A DNA stretch of 64,000 bases from CAIKNB01 sp964415965. Lineage in GTDB: Bacteria > Patescibacteriota > Patescibacteriia > 2-12-FULL-60-25. The position numbers and the translations under genes were made by a program. Below, piece after piece: positions 41,890-49,645 of the stretch (position 1 is the first letter of the stretch; every line of letters begins with the position of its first letter). The notes below the pieces were generated by a model. The model ran no database searches. It had not been told where the DNA came from and worked only from the letters and a program-made list of their open reading frames with translations. Location of the stretch: contig CAYQCK010000004.1 of NCBI GenBank assembly GCA_964415965.1, forward strand, positions 1 through 64,000. The letters run 5' to 3'.

Positions 41890-43011
41890 TTAATAACAAA
41901 TTTTCAGATATCCGTCGTCCTCCATGAAATAAATACCGCCTGACTTTTCTTTGTACGGGAGTCCCAAGGCTTTTTCGAGTAATTCGCTCGAAAAGAATGC
42001 TGTTGCCCTGCCTTGATCGCAGCCGCTTGCTCGAATTGGTTTGGATGACTTGTCGATAATCAGGTTATTTTCCATCAAACCGAGGACGACGAGTCCTGGT
42101 TTGTCGAACTCGACCCATTTGCCGGCCAATGTTTTTACCGGCCAGCGCAGCTCTATGAGGCTTGAGCCGTCCGGCAAATCAAGGCTTGCCTCGTCGTATA
42201 TACCGAGGGCGCCGGCCAGGCTGTAGATGGTCGATGTGGCCGGGGTCTGGGTGTAGCCCAAGTCGATTGACCGGGAAGTGTCTGAGGCGACCGTCCAGCT
42301 GATGAAAGACGGCCGCTCCGCAACCTCGGTCCCCCCCAAGACGCGCTTCATCTGTGAATTGATGAGGGGCCAGGCCTCGGGCCATGTCTCCAGGTCAATG
42401 GCCGCGTCTTTGTCCGTGGGTAGGTTCGTATCCGTTTTTTTCAGCGGTAGGTTTGTCAGCCAAGCGTTTCCGTCCAGCGGCCCCTGCAGGATGAAATCCA
42501 AAGTCGGATCCAGTTGCTTCAGGTCGAGGCTGGCGAAGGCCGGATGCGTCAGCATGGCAAGCGCGGCCTGGCTGGCCGATTGTGCGTCGACCGTTTTGTC
42601 CATGGCGATTTCACCTTCGCTTGCCGCCATGAGGACGCCTGAATATTTTTTCGCCGCCTCAAAACCGTCGTTCCAGCGGTTGGTGATCACGAACGGGACC
42701 AGTCCGCGCCCGTCCTTGGCCAGGCCGATGATGAGGGGTGCGTCCGTTCGGCTCGCCGCTTCGCGCCAGAGGCGTGGGGCGATCGACGGCAGCTCGCCGC
42801 CACGTTTGAGGACGGCCCACGCGACGGTCGTCTGCGGCAGCCTTATCCCATCCACGACCGATTTCAGCAAAAAGAAAACAGCCGTCCCGCCGAGGAGGAG
42901 GCTGGCCGCGATGGCCAGCCAAAACCTCAGGCGGGACGGACGCTTGTCTTCCTTGAAGCCCAGCAGGTGGTTGGCCTGCTGGAGCCCGATGTTCAGCGGT
43001 TCTTGTTCCAT
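41890..43011 (-). CDS. Membrane-anchored protein of unknown function
   Basis: I do not recognise this 373-residue protein. It starts at the ATG at 43011 (MEQEPLNIGLQQANHLLGF), 4 bp after the pnp stop, so it is co-transcribed with pnp. The longer frame upstream overlaps pnp and is rejected. One membrane helix lies near residues 33-53 (LAIAASLLLGGTAVFFLL) with a short cytoplasmic N-terminus, and the rest faces outward. The external part is mixed alpha/beta without obvious catalytic motif. It contains PLIIGLAKDGRGLVPFVIT and, near the end, SSELLEKALGLPYKEKSGGIYF. No terminator; the gene ends at the DnaA-box cluster. Confidence 0.8.
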   Translation of the reverse strand: MEQEPLNIGLQQANHLLGFKEDKRPSRLRFWLAIAASLLLGGTAVFFLLKSVVDGIRLPQTTVAWAVLKRGGELPSIAPRLWREAASRTDAPLIIGLAKDGRGLVPFVITNRWNDGFEAAKKYSGVLMAASEGEIAMDKTVDAQSASQAALAMLTHPAFASLDLKQLDPTLDFILQGPLDGNAWLTNLPLKKTDTNLPTDKDAAIDLETWPEAWPLINSQMKRVLGGTEVAERPSFISWTVASDTSRSIDLGYTQTPATSTIYSLAGALGIYDEASLDLPDGSSLIELRWPVKTLAGKWVEFDKPGLVVLGLMENNLIIDKSSKPIRASGCDQGRATAFFSSELLEKALGLPYKEKSGGIYFMEDDGYLKICY

Positions 43012-43015
43012 TTCG

Positions 43016-45361
43016 CTAGAAGCCGATGATCGGTGGGATCGGCGGGGGCGGGATCGGCGGGGGCGGAGGTCCGGCCGGCCGATCGTGGCGCGGCGGCCTG
43101 CCGCCGTCGCGGCGGTCGCCGCCGCGACCGAACGGAGGCCTTCCTCCCCCTCCATGCCCGCGTCCTCCTCGGTCGCCGTTGCTGAACTTGGCCTCGCGCA
43201 GCGGACGTTGGTCCTCCTCCGATTCCTTGTAGTCCGGGGCGGCGCGTTTCATCGAGAGGTTGATGCGGCCCATGGAGTCGATCTCGTAGACCTTGACCGT
43301 CACGATGTCGCCGATCTTCACCACGTCCCCGACTTTGGCTACGCGGTAAGGCGCCATCTCGCTGATATGGACCAAGCCTTCCTGCTTCGGCGAGATTTCC
43401 ACGAAAGCGCCGAAATCCATGATGCGCGTCACCGGTCCGGTGAAGATTTCGCCGACCGTTATCTCGCGCGTCAGCTGCTTGACCCAATCGACCGCCTTCT
43501 TCATGCCCTCCGGATCGACCGAGGTGATCATGACCAATCCGTCGTCCTCGATGTCGATTTGCACGTTGCACGCGGCGATGATCTCGTTGATGACCTTGCC
43601 GCCCGGGCCGATGACGTCGCGGATGCGCTCCGGGTTGATGCGGAAAGATTCGATGCGCGGCGCCCACTTGCTGAGCTCGGCGCGTGGCGCCGGAATCACT
43701 TTTTCGATGACGTCCAGGATCTTGAGCCGCGCGTCACGGGCCATCTTGAGCGTCTCCTTGACCGTCTCGAGCGGGATGCCGCGGGTCTTAGTGTCCATCT
43801 GGATGGCGGTGATGCCGGTGCGCGTGCCGGCGACCTTGAAGTCCATGCCGCCCACCCCGTCCTCCAGGTCCTGGAGGTCGGTGAACACGCGGAACTTGTT
43901 GTTCTTCTCGTCGCTGGCCAGGCCCATGGCGATGCCGGCGACCGGAGCCGCGATCGGCACGCCGGCGTCCATCAGCGACAGGGTCGAGCCGCAGGTCGCG
44001 CCCATCGAGCTGGAGCCGTTCGAGCCCAGGACTTCGCTGACCACGCGGATGGTGTAGGGGAATTGTTCCTTGGTCGGCAGGACCGGCATGATGGCGCGCT
44101 CGGCCAAAGCGCCGTGTCCGATTTCGCGCCGGCCCGGACCGCGGTTGCCCTTGGTCTCGCCGACGGAATAGCCGGGGAAGTTGTAGTGGTGGAAGTAGCG
44201 CTTGGTCATCTGGTACTCCATCGTGTCGAGCGTCTGTTCCATGCCCGGCGAGCCGAGCGTGACCGATGAAAGTACCTGGGTGGCGCCGCGCTGGAACAGG
44301 CCGGAACCGTGGGTGCGCGGGATGAGGCCGACGATGGCGTCGAGCTCGCGGATCTCGTCCACGGCGCGGCCGTCCACGCGTTTGCCTTCCTCGAGGATGA
44401 GGCGCGTGACCTCGGCTTCGATGAACTCATCCACCAATTCGAGCGCGAGCTTGTGTTTCTCTTCGGGGATTTGTTCCTTGACCAATGTCTCGGCCAGCGC
44501 TTCTTCGAGACGGTGCTGCCCTTCTTTGCGCGCGGCCTTGGATTTCATGGGTTCGTTGAACAGGTGTTTCGGCGCCAAATCGCGCAAATATCCAAGGACC
44601 TGGTTCTTGAACGCCTCGTGTTCAGCGGCCGCGGCGCGTTCCTCGTCCGTCTTCGGGGTGAACGGGTCGAGCTTCACCCTGCCGTTCTCGGCGACGACTT
44701 TCTTGACCAGTTCGATGACCGGCTTGAGCTGCTCCTGGCCCCAGGCGATGGCTTCATAGGCCAAGTCCTCCGACACCTGCTTGGCGCCGGACTCGAGCAT
44801 GACCGTCTTGTTGTCGACGCCTGCGACCACGATATCGAGGTCGCCTTGGTCCACCTGGATGTAGGACGGATTGAGGATCCATTGGCCGTCCTGGCGTCCC
44901 ACGCGGACGGCCGCCAGCGGGCCGTGCCACGGGATGTCCGACAGGCCGAGGGCGCAGGCTGCGCCGATGAGGCCCGGGATGTCGGCGTCGTTCTCCTGGT
45001 CATGCGAGAACACGGTCGCGACCACCGCGACCTCGTTGCGCATCCGGTCGTCGAACAGCGGGCGGATGGCCCGGTCGATGAGCCGACCCGAGAGGATGGC
45101 TTCGTCGGTCGGCCGGCCTTCGCGTTTGATGAAGCGCGAACCCTTGATGCGGCCGGCGGCGTACATGCGCTCCTCGAAATCCACCTGGAGCGGGAAAAAG
45201 TCCATGCCCGGGCGGATGCCGCCGAGCGTGGCCGTGCAGAGCACGACCGTGTCGCCGTAGCGCACGGTGCAGGAACCGTTGGCCTGGAGGGCCAAACGGC
45301 CGACGCCGATCGTCAGGGTGCGTCCGCCCCATTCGATCGAATAAGTCTTCTCTTGTTGCAT
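43016..45361 (-). CDS. pnp: Polynucleotide phosphorylase
   Basis: 3'-5' phosphorolytic exoribonuclease of the RNA degradosome. 781 residues: two RNase PH domains (first with PRTHGSGLFQRGATQVLSSVTLG, second with MGLASDEKNNKFRVFTDLQ and the core motif DFKVAGTRTGITAIQMD). Then come a KH domain (INPERIRDVIGPGGKVINEII, about 560-620) and an S1 domain (GEIFTGPVTRIMDFGAFVEIS, about 630-700). The C-terminal ~60 residues are unusual: Gly/Arg-rich, then a poly-proline end (PPPPPIPPPPIPPIIGF). The leader (45362-45510) has two hairpins, as in autoregulated pnp genes. The membrane-protein gene at 41890 follows after 4 bp. Confidence 0.97.
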   Translation of the reverse strand: MQQEKTYSIEWGGRTLTIGVGRLALQANGSCTVRYGDTVVLCTATLGGIRPGMDFFPLQVDFEERMYAAGRIKGSRFIKREGRPTDEAILSGRLIDRAIRPLFDDRMRNEVAVVATVFSHDQENDADIPGLIGAACALGLSDIPWHGPLAAVRVGRQDGQWILNPSYIQVDQGDLDIVVAGVDNKTVMLESGAKQVSEDLAYEAIAWGQEQLKPVIELVKKVVAENGRVKLDPFTPKTDEERAAAAEHEAFKNQVLGYLRDLAPKHLFNEPMKSKAARKEGQHRLEEALAETLVKEQIPEEKHKLALELVDEFIEAEVTRLILEEGKRVDGRAVDEIRELDAIVGLIPRTHGSGLFQRGATQVLSSVTLGSPGMEQTLDTMEYQMTKRYFHHYNFPGYSVGETKGNRGPGRREIGHGALAERAIMPVLPTKEQFPYTIRVVSEVLGSNGSSSMGATCGSTLSLMDAGVPIAAPVAGIAMGLASDEKNNKFRVFTDLQDLEDGVGGMDFKVAGTRTGITAIQMDTKTRGIPLETVKETLKMARDARLKILDVIEKVIPAPRAELSKWAPRIESFRINPERIRDVIGPGGKVINEIIAACNVQIDIEDDGLVMITSVDPEGMKKAVDWVKQLTREITVGEIFTGPVTRIMDFGAFVEISPKQEGLVHISEMAPYRVAKVGDVVKIGDIVTVKVYEIDSMGRINLSMKRAAPDYKESEEDQRPLREAKFSNGDRGGRGHGGGGRPPFGRGGDRRDGGRPPRHDRPAGPPPPPIPPPPIPPIIGF

Positions 45362-45513
45362 ATGCGGACGAACGCTCGTCCGGAGACTGAATCTGCCGCT
45401 GGCAGATCGATGTCTCGGGGCGAACTCCGTCGGTTAAGTCTAAGCGCGGGTTGTGTCCCGCCCGCGGCGTCCGAGATTTCCGACGCCCGGGGCGGAAAAA
45501 GACTCCGCCGGTT
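45362..45513 (-). promoter_or_regulatory. Structured pnp leader
   Basis: Minus-strand inverted repeats TCTGCC...GGCAGA (about 45393-45408) and CGGACGA/TCGTCCG (about 45363-45381) lie just before the pnp ATG. The far end also contains GGCGGA/TCCGCC, which may terminate the NYN gene. Such hairpins are the targets of RNase III/PNPase autoregulation in other bacteria; here that is inference. Confidence 0.4.
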
Positions 45514-46110
45514 TCAGAAAGTCACTTTGATCTTGCGCGGACCGCGGCCTTTGCGGGCGTCATCCCCCAGGTCCAGGTCCGAGTCCGCCCCGCGGGCAGG
45601 GGAAGCGCGGCGTTTGGGGTTGATGAGGAACTCACGGCCTTCGGAAGACAGGTCGAAGAAGACGTCGGCCACTGACTTGAGCTGGGCGTTCGTGGATTCG
45701 GCGAAGGCGGCGACTTCGACTTTCACGCCGCGGCCTTGCAGGTATTGGACGAGCGGCACGAAGTCGCCGTCGCCGGTCATGAGCACCACGGCATCGACCT
45801 TGTCGGCCATGCGCACCGCATCCACGGCCATGCCCACGTCCCAATCCGCCTTCTTTTCGCCGCTCGAGAATTCCTGCACGTCCTTGACGCGCAGCTCGAT
45901 GCCCGCGTTCTGCAGGGCGTCGAAGAAGGCCTGCTCCTCGCCGGTCTTGGAGCGCGCCACGTAAGCGAAGACGCGCACCACCTGGCGGCCGCCGACGATG
46001 GCGTCCACCGCCTTCTCGAACGCCAAACGCGCGCCGTGGATGTGCTTGGCCGAGTGGTACATGTTCTGCGTGTCGATGAGCACCGCCACGCGTTGGTCAA
46101 AACTGATCAT
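45514..46110 (-). CDS. NYN-domain (LabA/DUF88) putative ribonuclease
   Basis: A PIN-like metal-dependent nuclease fold. The 198-residue protein shows the LabA/DUF88 signature: RVAVLIDTQNMYHSAK with the first catalytic Asp near residue 12, ADWDVGMAVDAVRM, and VVLMTGDGDFVPLVQYLQGRGVKVEV with the GDxDF motif. The C-terminal ~40 residues are basic and disordered (NPKRRASPARG, KGRGPRKIKVTF), likely RNA-binding. A TTGACA-17-TATTTT promoter lies ~80 bp upstream; pnp is the next gene on the strand, which fits a role in RNA metabolism. Confidence 0.9.
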   Translation of the reverse strand: MISFDQRVAVLIDTQNMYHSAKHIHGARLAFEKAVDAIVGGRQVVRVFAYVARSKTGEEQAFFDALQNAGIELRVKDVQEFSSGEKKADWDVGMAVDAVRMADKVDAVVLMTGDGDFVPLVQYLQGRGVKVEVAAFAESTNAQLKSVADVFFDLSSEGREFLINPKRRASPARGADSDLDLGDDARKGRGPRKIKVTF

Positions 46111-46191
46111 ATGTCCTGTCTGTCATCCCGTCCGCCCAAGGCTGAGGGATCCAGTAATAAAAAGAATGAATTATGAAAAATTAGCAGTCTA

Positions 46192-46220
46192 AAAATACCG
46201 TAAAGACGCGTTTTTGTCAA
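46192..46220 (-). promoter_or_regulatory. Promoter of the NYN gene
   Basis: TTGACA (46215-46220), 17 bp, TATTTT (46192-46197) on the minus strand, directly behind the terminator of the preceding gene. Confidence 0.72.
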
Positions 46221-46235
46221 TGGTCGCATAATGAA

Positions 46236-46262
46236 ACGCCCCGTTCGTGATGAACGGGGCGT
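46236..46262 (-). terminator. Terminator of the SLT-like gene
   Basis: ACGCCCCGTTC/GAACGGGGCGT stem with a 5-nt loop and a short T-tail. Confidence 0.88.
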
Positions 46263-46267
46263 GGGTT

Positions 46268-47494
46268 TCAGTAGCCGGCCTTCTTGGCGACATCCTGCCG
46301 GAAGGACCTGTCAGTCAGCAGGTCGCGGATCCAGCGGTACTTGATCAGGTACGTCCGCGTCTCGGACGGAGTCTTTTTGCAGCTCGCGTCGAGCCATCGC
46401 TCCTTGCAGGCCTGGACCGCGTCCACGATCGTGCCCATGCTGGCGTTGTAGCCGGCCGCGAAGAGGTAGGACTTCTCCGTCGGATGGCTCTTGAGCCAGG
46501 CGGCGTACTTCTCGTTCCCGTTGATCGCCCACCACTGGTTGTCGGCGTGCAGGATCATGGCCCTGACCGCTGATTCGTGCTGGGTCCGGCCCTCGGCGCT
46601 GTTCGCCGGCAGGTCGGCCTTGGAATAGTCGGACGCGAGTTTGGCGTAGGTCGTGGGCATGATCTGCGCGATGCCGACCGCGCCCTTGCGGCTGATGCTC
46701 AGCGGATACGCGTCCGGGCCGTTCGCGGCCAGGAGGACGAGCGTCCGGTTGACCATGGAAAGGCGCAGCTTCTCGTCTCCGGCGGCGAACCGGTCGGGGC
46801 TGAAGACCTGTTCGGTCAGGACAAGGGTAGCGATGTGCAGCTTGTCCGAGCTCTCGGTCACGCGGCTGCCCTTGAGGAACATGGATTTCACGCCCTTCTT
46901 GTCGAGCGCGGCGACCGCATCCCCGTACAGGTTCTCGAGATAGCGTAGGCCGGCGGCCCGCATCTCGGGAGTGTCCAGTGATGAGGAGTATGGCGCGTAC
47001 GCCATCTCGCGCGCCTCGCCGTCGATCGTCATGACGGTAAGCAAGGCGACGACCGTCTTATCCGGCGGGTGCGTGATGGCGAGCGGCACGTTGATGCCGA
47101 CGCGGCTCGTCTGCCAACCCGGCTCCATGGCGACCGTGTAGTCCGGCGGATCCGACCGCTTACCTTGGTAAACGCGCACCAGGGTCTGCTTGCCGTCCTT
47201 GTCGGCCGCGACCAGGATGTAGTCGCCGCTGCAGCGCGCCAGGCCCGTGCCCAAGCCGCCGCACTTGGCCTGGTCGAAATCCTCGCCGTCTAGTCGCTTC
47301 AGCCCTTCGCCGATGACCTTCTGGAGGTTGGACGGGACGTGGCTCTTGGCCTCGGGCCCCGGCGGGACGAACAACTTGTCGCTCGGCCGACTTTCGCCGT
47401 TCCGGCTGCAGAACATGATGGTCGCCGTGACCGGGATGCAGATGGCGCAAAGTCCGAAGACTGCCGCCACGATTCCGAGCTTCTTCTTGCTCAT
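46268..47494 (-). CDS. Secreted SLT-like (lytic transglycosylase-fold) protein, catalytic Glu apparently replaced
   Basis: A 408-residue secreted or anchored protein. The ATG at 47494 (MSKKKLGIVAAVFGLC) has an AGGAG Shine-Dalgarno and begins a hydrophobic signal/anchor; the start at 47539 lies on the promoter and is rejected. The first 250 residues are an unrecognised domain. Residues ~265-400 are SLT-like, with SRKGAVGIAQIMPTTYAKL and FAAGYNASMGTI. The usual catalytic ESGG segment reads LAANGPDAYPLS, with Ala where Glu is expected, so activity is doubtful. The relaxed family includes soluble transglycosylases. It has its own promoter (47530-47558) and terminator. Confidence 0.82.
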   Translation of the reverse strand: MSKKKLGIVAAVFGLCAICIPVTATIMFCSRNGESRPSDKLFVPPGPEAKSHVPSNLQKVIGEGLKRLDGEDFDQAKCGGLGTGLARCSGDYILVAADKDGKQTLVRVYQGKRSDPPDYTVAMEPGWQTSRVGINVPLAITHPPDKTVVALLTVMTIDGEAREMAYAPYSSSLDTPEMRAAGLRYLENLYGDAVAALDKKGVKSMFLKGSRVTESSDKLHIATLVLTEQVFSPDRFAAGDEKLRLSMVNRTLVLLAANGPDAYPLSISRKGAVGIAQIMPTTYAKLASDYSKADLPANSAEGRTQHESAVRAMILHADNQWWAINGNEKYAAWLKSHPTEKSYLFAAGYNASMGTIVDAVQACKERWLDASCKKTPSETRTYLIKYRWIRDLLTDRSFRQDVAKKAGY

Positions 47495-47529
47495 CGCAGG
47501 CTCCTTTGTCGTGAAAAGTGCAATGTAAG

Positions 47530-47558
47530 AGATAATCATCTTTTACCGTTTCCGTCAA
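47530..47558 (-). promoter_or_regulatory. Promoter of the SLT-like gene
   Basis: TTGACG (47553-47558), 17 bp, TTATCT (47530-47535) on the minus strand. Confidence 0.7.
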
Positions 47559-47585
47559 TGGCTAGCCGTCATTCCCACGGTCAGC

Positions 47586-47611
47586 AAAAGCCGCCGGATT
47601 TCTCCGGCGGC
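47586..47611 (-). terminator. Terminator of rpsO
   Basis: GCCGCCGGA/TCCGGCGGC stem, TTTC loop, with TTTT following on the minus strand. Confidence 0.88.
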
Positions 47612-47651
47612 TCACCATATTCATCTGGTACGGGCGAATGATTATTCGGCC

Positions 47652-47912
47652 CTACACCTTCAATTTCGCCATCAATTCGTCGTACGCCTTGGAGTCCTCG
47701 CGCTTGAGGTACTTCATCAGGCGGCGGCGCTCGCCGACCTTCTTGATCAAGCCGCGGCGGCTGGAGAAATCCTTCTTGTGGCCGCGGAGGTGCTCGGTGA
47801 GCTCCTTGATCTCCTCGGTCAGGATGGCGATCTGGACCTGCGGCGAACCTGTATCGGTCGCGTGGGTCTTGAACTTTTCGATTATCCGCTTCTTCTTATT
47901 CCCGTCCAACAT
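47652..47912 (-). CDS. rpsO: 30S ribosomal protein S15
   Basis: S15 binds the 16S rRNA central domain. The 86-residue product has the full-length signature: THATDTGSPQVQIAILTEEIKEL and HKKDFSSRRGLIKKVGERRRLMKYL. The mRNA leader runs from about 48040 to 47913 and contains hairpins including a CCCGGC/GCCGGG stem; S15 commonly represses its own leader (inference here). A TTGTCT-16-TAATTA pair near 48045-48075 could be the promoter. It ends in a terminator and is separate from pnp, unlike the rpsO-pnp pair of many bacteria. Confidence 0.97.
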   Translation of the reverse strand: MLDGNKKKRIIEKFKTHATDTGSPQVQIAILTEEIKELTEHLRGHKKDFSSRRGLIKKVGERRRLMKYLKREDSKAYDELMAKLKV

Positions 47913-48193
47913 GCATGTGTCGGTCCCAGTCGCATGCCGTTCATCCTTCTGCCATCCCGGCCGCTGAGCCGGGATCCATCGAATGCGTCGGTAGGCGAGT
48001 GGGTCCGGATTCGCGCTCCATCCAGTCGTTTGACCGGAAGGGCGTATTAATTAGCAGGCAGAACGTACCAGACAAATGTTTGATTAGCAAGATGGAGGAC
48101 AGAGAATCAGTCCAATAAAAATATTTGTTAAATTGTGATTTGATAAATTTCATCTAAATTTAGCGAATTATTAAATAAGTGTAAGCATATCTA

Positions 48194-48222
48194 TTGACAA
48201 AATATGGTTTTTATGCTAACTT
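48194..48222 (+). promoter_or_regulatory. Promoter of the DUF1874 gene
   Basis: TTGACA (48194-48199), 17 bp, TAACTT (48217-48222). The expected start near 48229 leaves a leader of about 150 nt. Confidence 0.75.
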
Positions 48223-48228
48223 GTCATG

Positions 48229-48380
48229 TTAATTCCGCGAGCTGTCACCTCGACAATCTGCGACCCGAGTCGGCGACGCCCCACAAATATCCCATATTTC
48301 GGGGGTTCGCTCGCCGCTTCAGGTCGGATACCATCGATAACCTGCAATATCGCAGGAGCGATGGTTTCTTGGAGGTCTGA
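48229..48380 (+). promoter_or_regulatory. Structured 5' leader of the DUF1874 gene
   Basis: Two nested stem-loops are visible. The first, 48271-48316, pairs CGGCGA with TCGCCG, CCCC with GGGG and AAATAT with ATATTT around a CCC loop. The second, 48330-48365, pairs ACCATCG with CGATGGT and CCTGC with GCAGG. A GGAGGT Shine-Dalgarno (48371-48376) follows 5 nt after the second stem. The leader is not one I can name; it could be a riboswitch, a protein-binding leader or a translation-control hairpin. Confidence 0.5.
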
Positions 48381-48719
48381 ATGTCCAAGCTCGTCGCTGT
48401 CCTTTCCACGACCGTGCTCCCGATCGACGGAACCTATCAGGTCCGCACGCTGCGCGACGCCGAGCGCGACGAATGCCTGAATGGTCTCGCCGGTGTGCCG
48501 CACTTCGTCGGCCACCCCGACACCAAGGCGATCGTCGAGGCGATGGGCGCGGTTCTCGCTCCGACCAAGCTCTTCAAGGGGCTCGAAGTCGGCGAGAGCT
48601 GCGTCTGCGTCCCCATCAAGCAGGGGCTGTCGACCCGGGCTTCGGAGGGCTTCACCGTCCACCAGGCCATCTCCGAGCTCGGTACCCTCGACGTCCGCGT
48701 CCTCACCCGCCTCTCCTGA
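48381..48719 (+). CDS. DUF1874 / AcrIII-1-like ring nuclease family protein
   Basis: A 112-residue protein of the DUF1874 fold. This family (viral AcrIII-1, cellular Crn2) cleaves cyclic tetra-adenylate, the second messenger of type III CRISPR systems. Matching landmarks in order are the N-terminal strand with LPIDGTYQVRTL, then VPHFVGHPDTKAIVEAMG with the conserved GH (H45, at the position of the catalytic histidine), LFKGLEVGESCVCVPI, and the C-terminal FTVHQAISELG...VRVLTRL. A strong Shine-Dalgarno and a long structured leader precede it. No cas gene or CRISPR array is in the window, so it could be a host ring nuclease, a virus-derived gene or a related fold with another ligand. Family call by eye. 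Confidence 0.75.
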   Translation: MSKLVAVLSTTVLPIDGTYQVRTLRDAERDECLNGLAGVPHFVGHPDTKAIVEAMGAVLAPTKLFKGLEVGESCVCVPIKQGLSTRASEGFTVHQAISELGTLDVRVLTRLS

Positions 48720-48813
48720 CCTTTTCTTCTTTCGGTGCATCGTCCTGATGCACCGACCAATCCTTCTTTGCATGTCGCAAGCGACGTGCCCGGAAAAATT
48801 GGGATAATAAACT

Positions 48814-48846
48814 GACCCGTCGCGGAGATTCCTCGACGGGTCTTTT
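48814..48846. terminator. Terminator between DUF1874 and the histidine phosphatase
   Basis: GACCCGTCG/CGACGGGTC stem with an 11-nt loop and TTTT tail. An additional hairpin GGTGCATC/GATGCACC without a T-tract lies at 48735-48755. Confidence 0.75.
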
Positions 48847-48868
48847 GGTGCTGTTTTGGGTCCGCGCC

Positions 48869-49543
48869 TCATCCGACTCCGACGAGATGTCCGGTGTCGT
48901 TGATGCAGACCGGGAACCAGCCGTCGTCGGTGTAGCGCATTATGGTGAGCGAGGCATTCGCTATGTGGAAGCGCCAGGTGTATTGCGCGTCGAAGCCCAG
49001 GATTTCATGAAGGAGCGCCTTGAGCGCCAAGCCATGCGTCACCACGACGATGTGGAGCGGATGGTCGTTCGCCCGCTTGATGTACTCCTGGTTGTGCAGG
49101 ATCTCCTTCTCGAGCCAGGCGTACATGACGCGGCCCTTTTGGCGCAGCGATTCGCCGCCGGGTGGCGCGAAGTCCATGACCTTCTTGTTCATGTTCGCCA
49201 GGACCTCCGGACTGTACATCGCTGCCCGGTTTTTCCCGGCCCAGTCACCCTGGTCACGCTCGACGAGTTCGCGGCTGACGTGGATGACTTTCGGGTCCAG
49301 GCCGACTTCCTTGCATATCAGGTGGGCCGTTGTCTTGGTCCGCCGCGTCCGCGAAGCGTAAACGGCGTCGATGGCGACGCCGAGGTTCTTGATCCGGCGG
49401 CCGATGGCCGAGCCCTGCAGCAGGCCGAGCTTGGTCGCCGGGGTGAATGGGTTGATGCCGCCGATCGTGCCCGGGTCGTCATTAGCCGCGCTCCTGACGT
49501 GGCGGACGAAATATAAGGTGCAGTCCAATCCTTGGTCCAGCAT
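48869..49543 (-). CDS. Histidine phosphatase (phosphoglycerate-mutase-like) family protein
   Basis: A 224-residue branch of the histidine phosphatase superfamily. The catalytic motif RHVRSAAND (RHG-type, with His12-Arg-like start) lies near residues 14-22. AVYASRTRRTKTTAHLI carries the second arginine, ELVERDQGDWAG follows, and VTHGLALKALLHE holds the second catalytic histidine. The substrate could be a sugar phosphate, a nucleotide or a phosphoprotein. A TTGACG-16-TAAAAG promoter-like pair lies in 49570-49590. It shares its MLDxGL start with the neighbouring protein at 49646. Confidence 0.9.
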   Translation of the reverse strand: MLDQGLDCTLYFVRHVRSAANDDPGTIGGINPFTPATKLGLLQGSAIGRRIKNLGVAIDAVYASRTRRTKTTAHLICKEVGLDPKVIHVSRELVERDQGDWAGKNRAAMYSPEVLANMNKKVMDFAPPGGESLRQKGRVMYAWLEKEILHNQEYIKRANDHPLHIVVVTHGLALKALLHEILGFDAQYTWRFHIANASLTIMRYTDDGWFPVCINDTGHLVGVG

Positions 49544-49601
49544 TTCGCCTCCTGGAATCGACTTTTACCGAAATCTTCCGTTCCGTCAATCCCCGGGGCA
49601 T

Positions 49602-49631
49602 AAAAAAAGACCCGCCGGCGAGTCGCGGCGG
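49602..49631 (-). terminator. Terminator of the FHA-like gene
   Basis: CCGCCG/CGGCGG stem with an 8-nt loop followed on the minus strand by T7. Confidence 0.85.
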
Positions 49632-49645
49632 ATGGAAAGATGGGA

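Noticed and set aside
42278..44269. 663-codon plus-strand open frame
   Set aside because: It is antisense to pnp and the adjoining membrane-protein gene, both firmly supported; high GC keeps the reverse frame open.
48216..48872. 218-codon minus-strand open frame opposite the ring-nuclease homologue
   Set aside because: It is the shadow of the plus-strand gene, which has a promoter, a Shine-Dalgarno and family motifs; the reverse frame has none.
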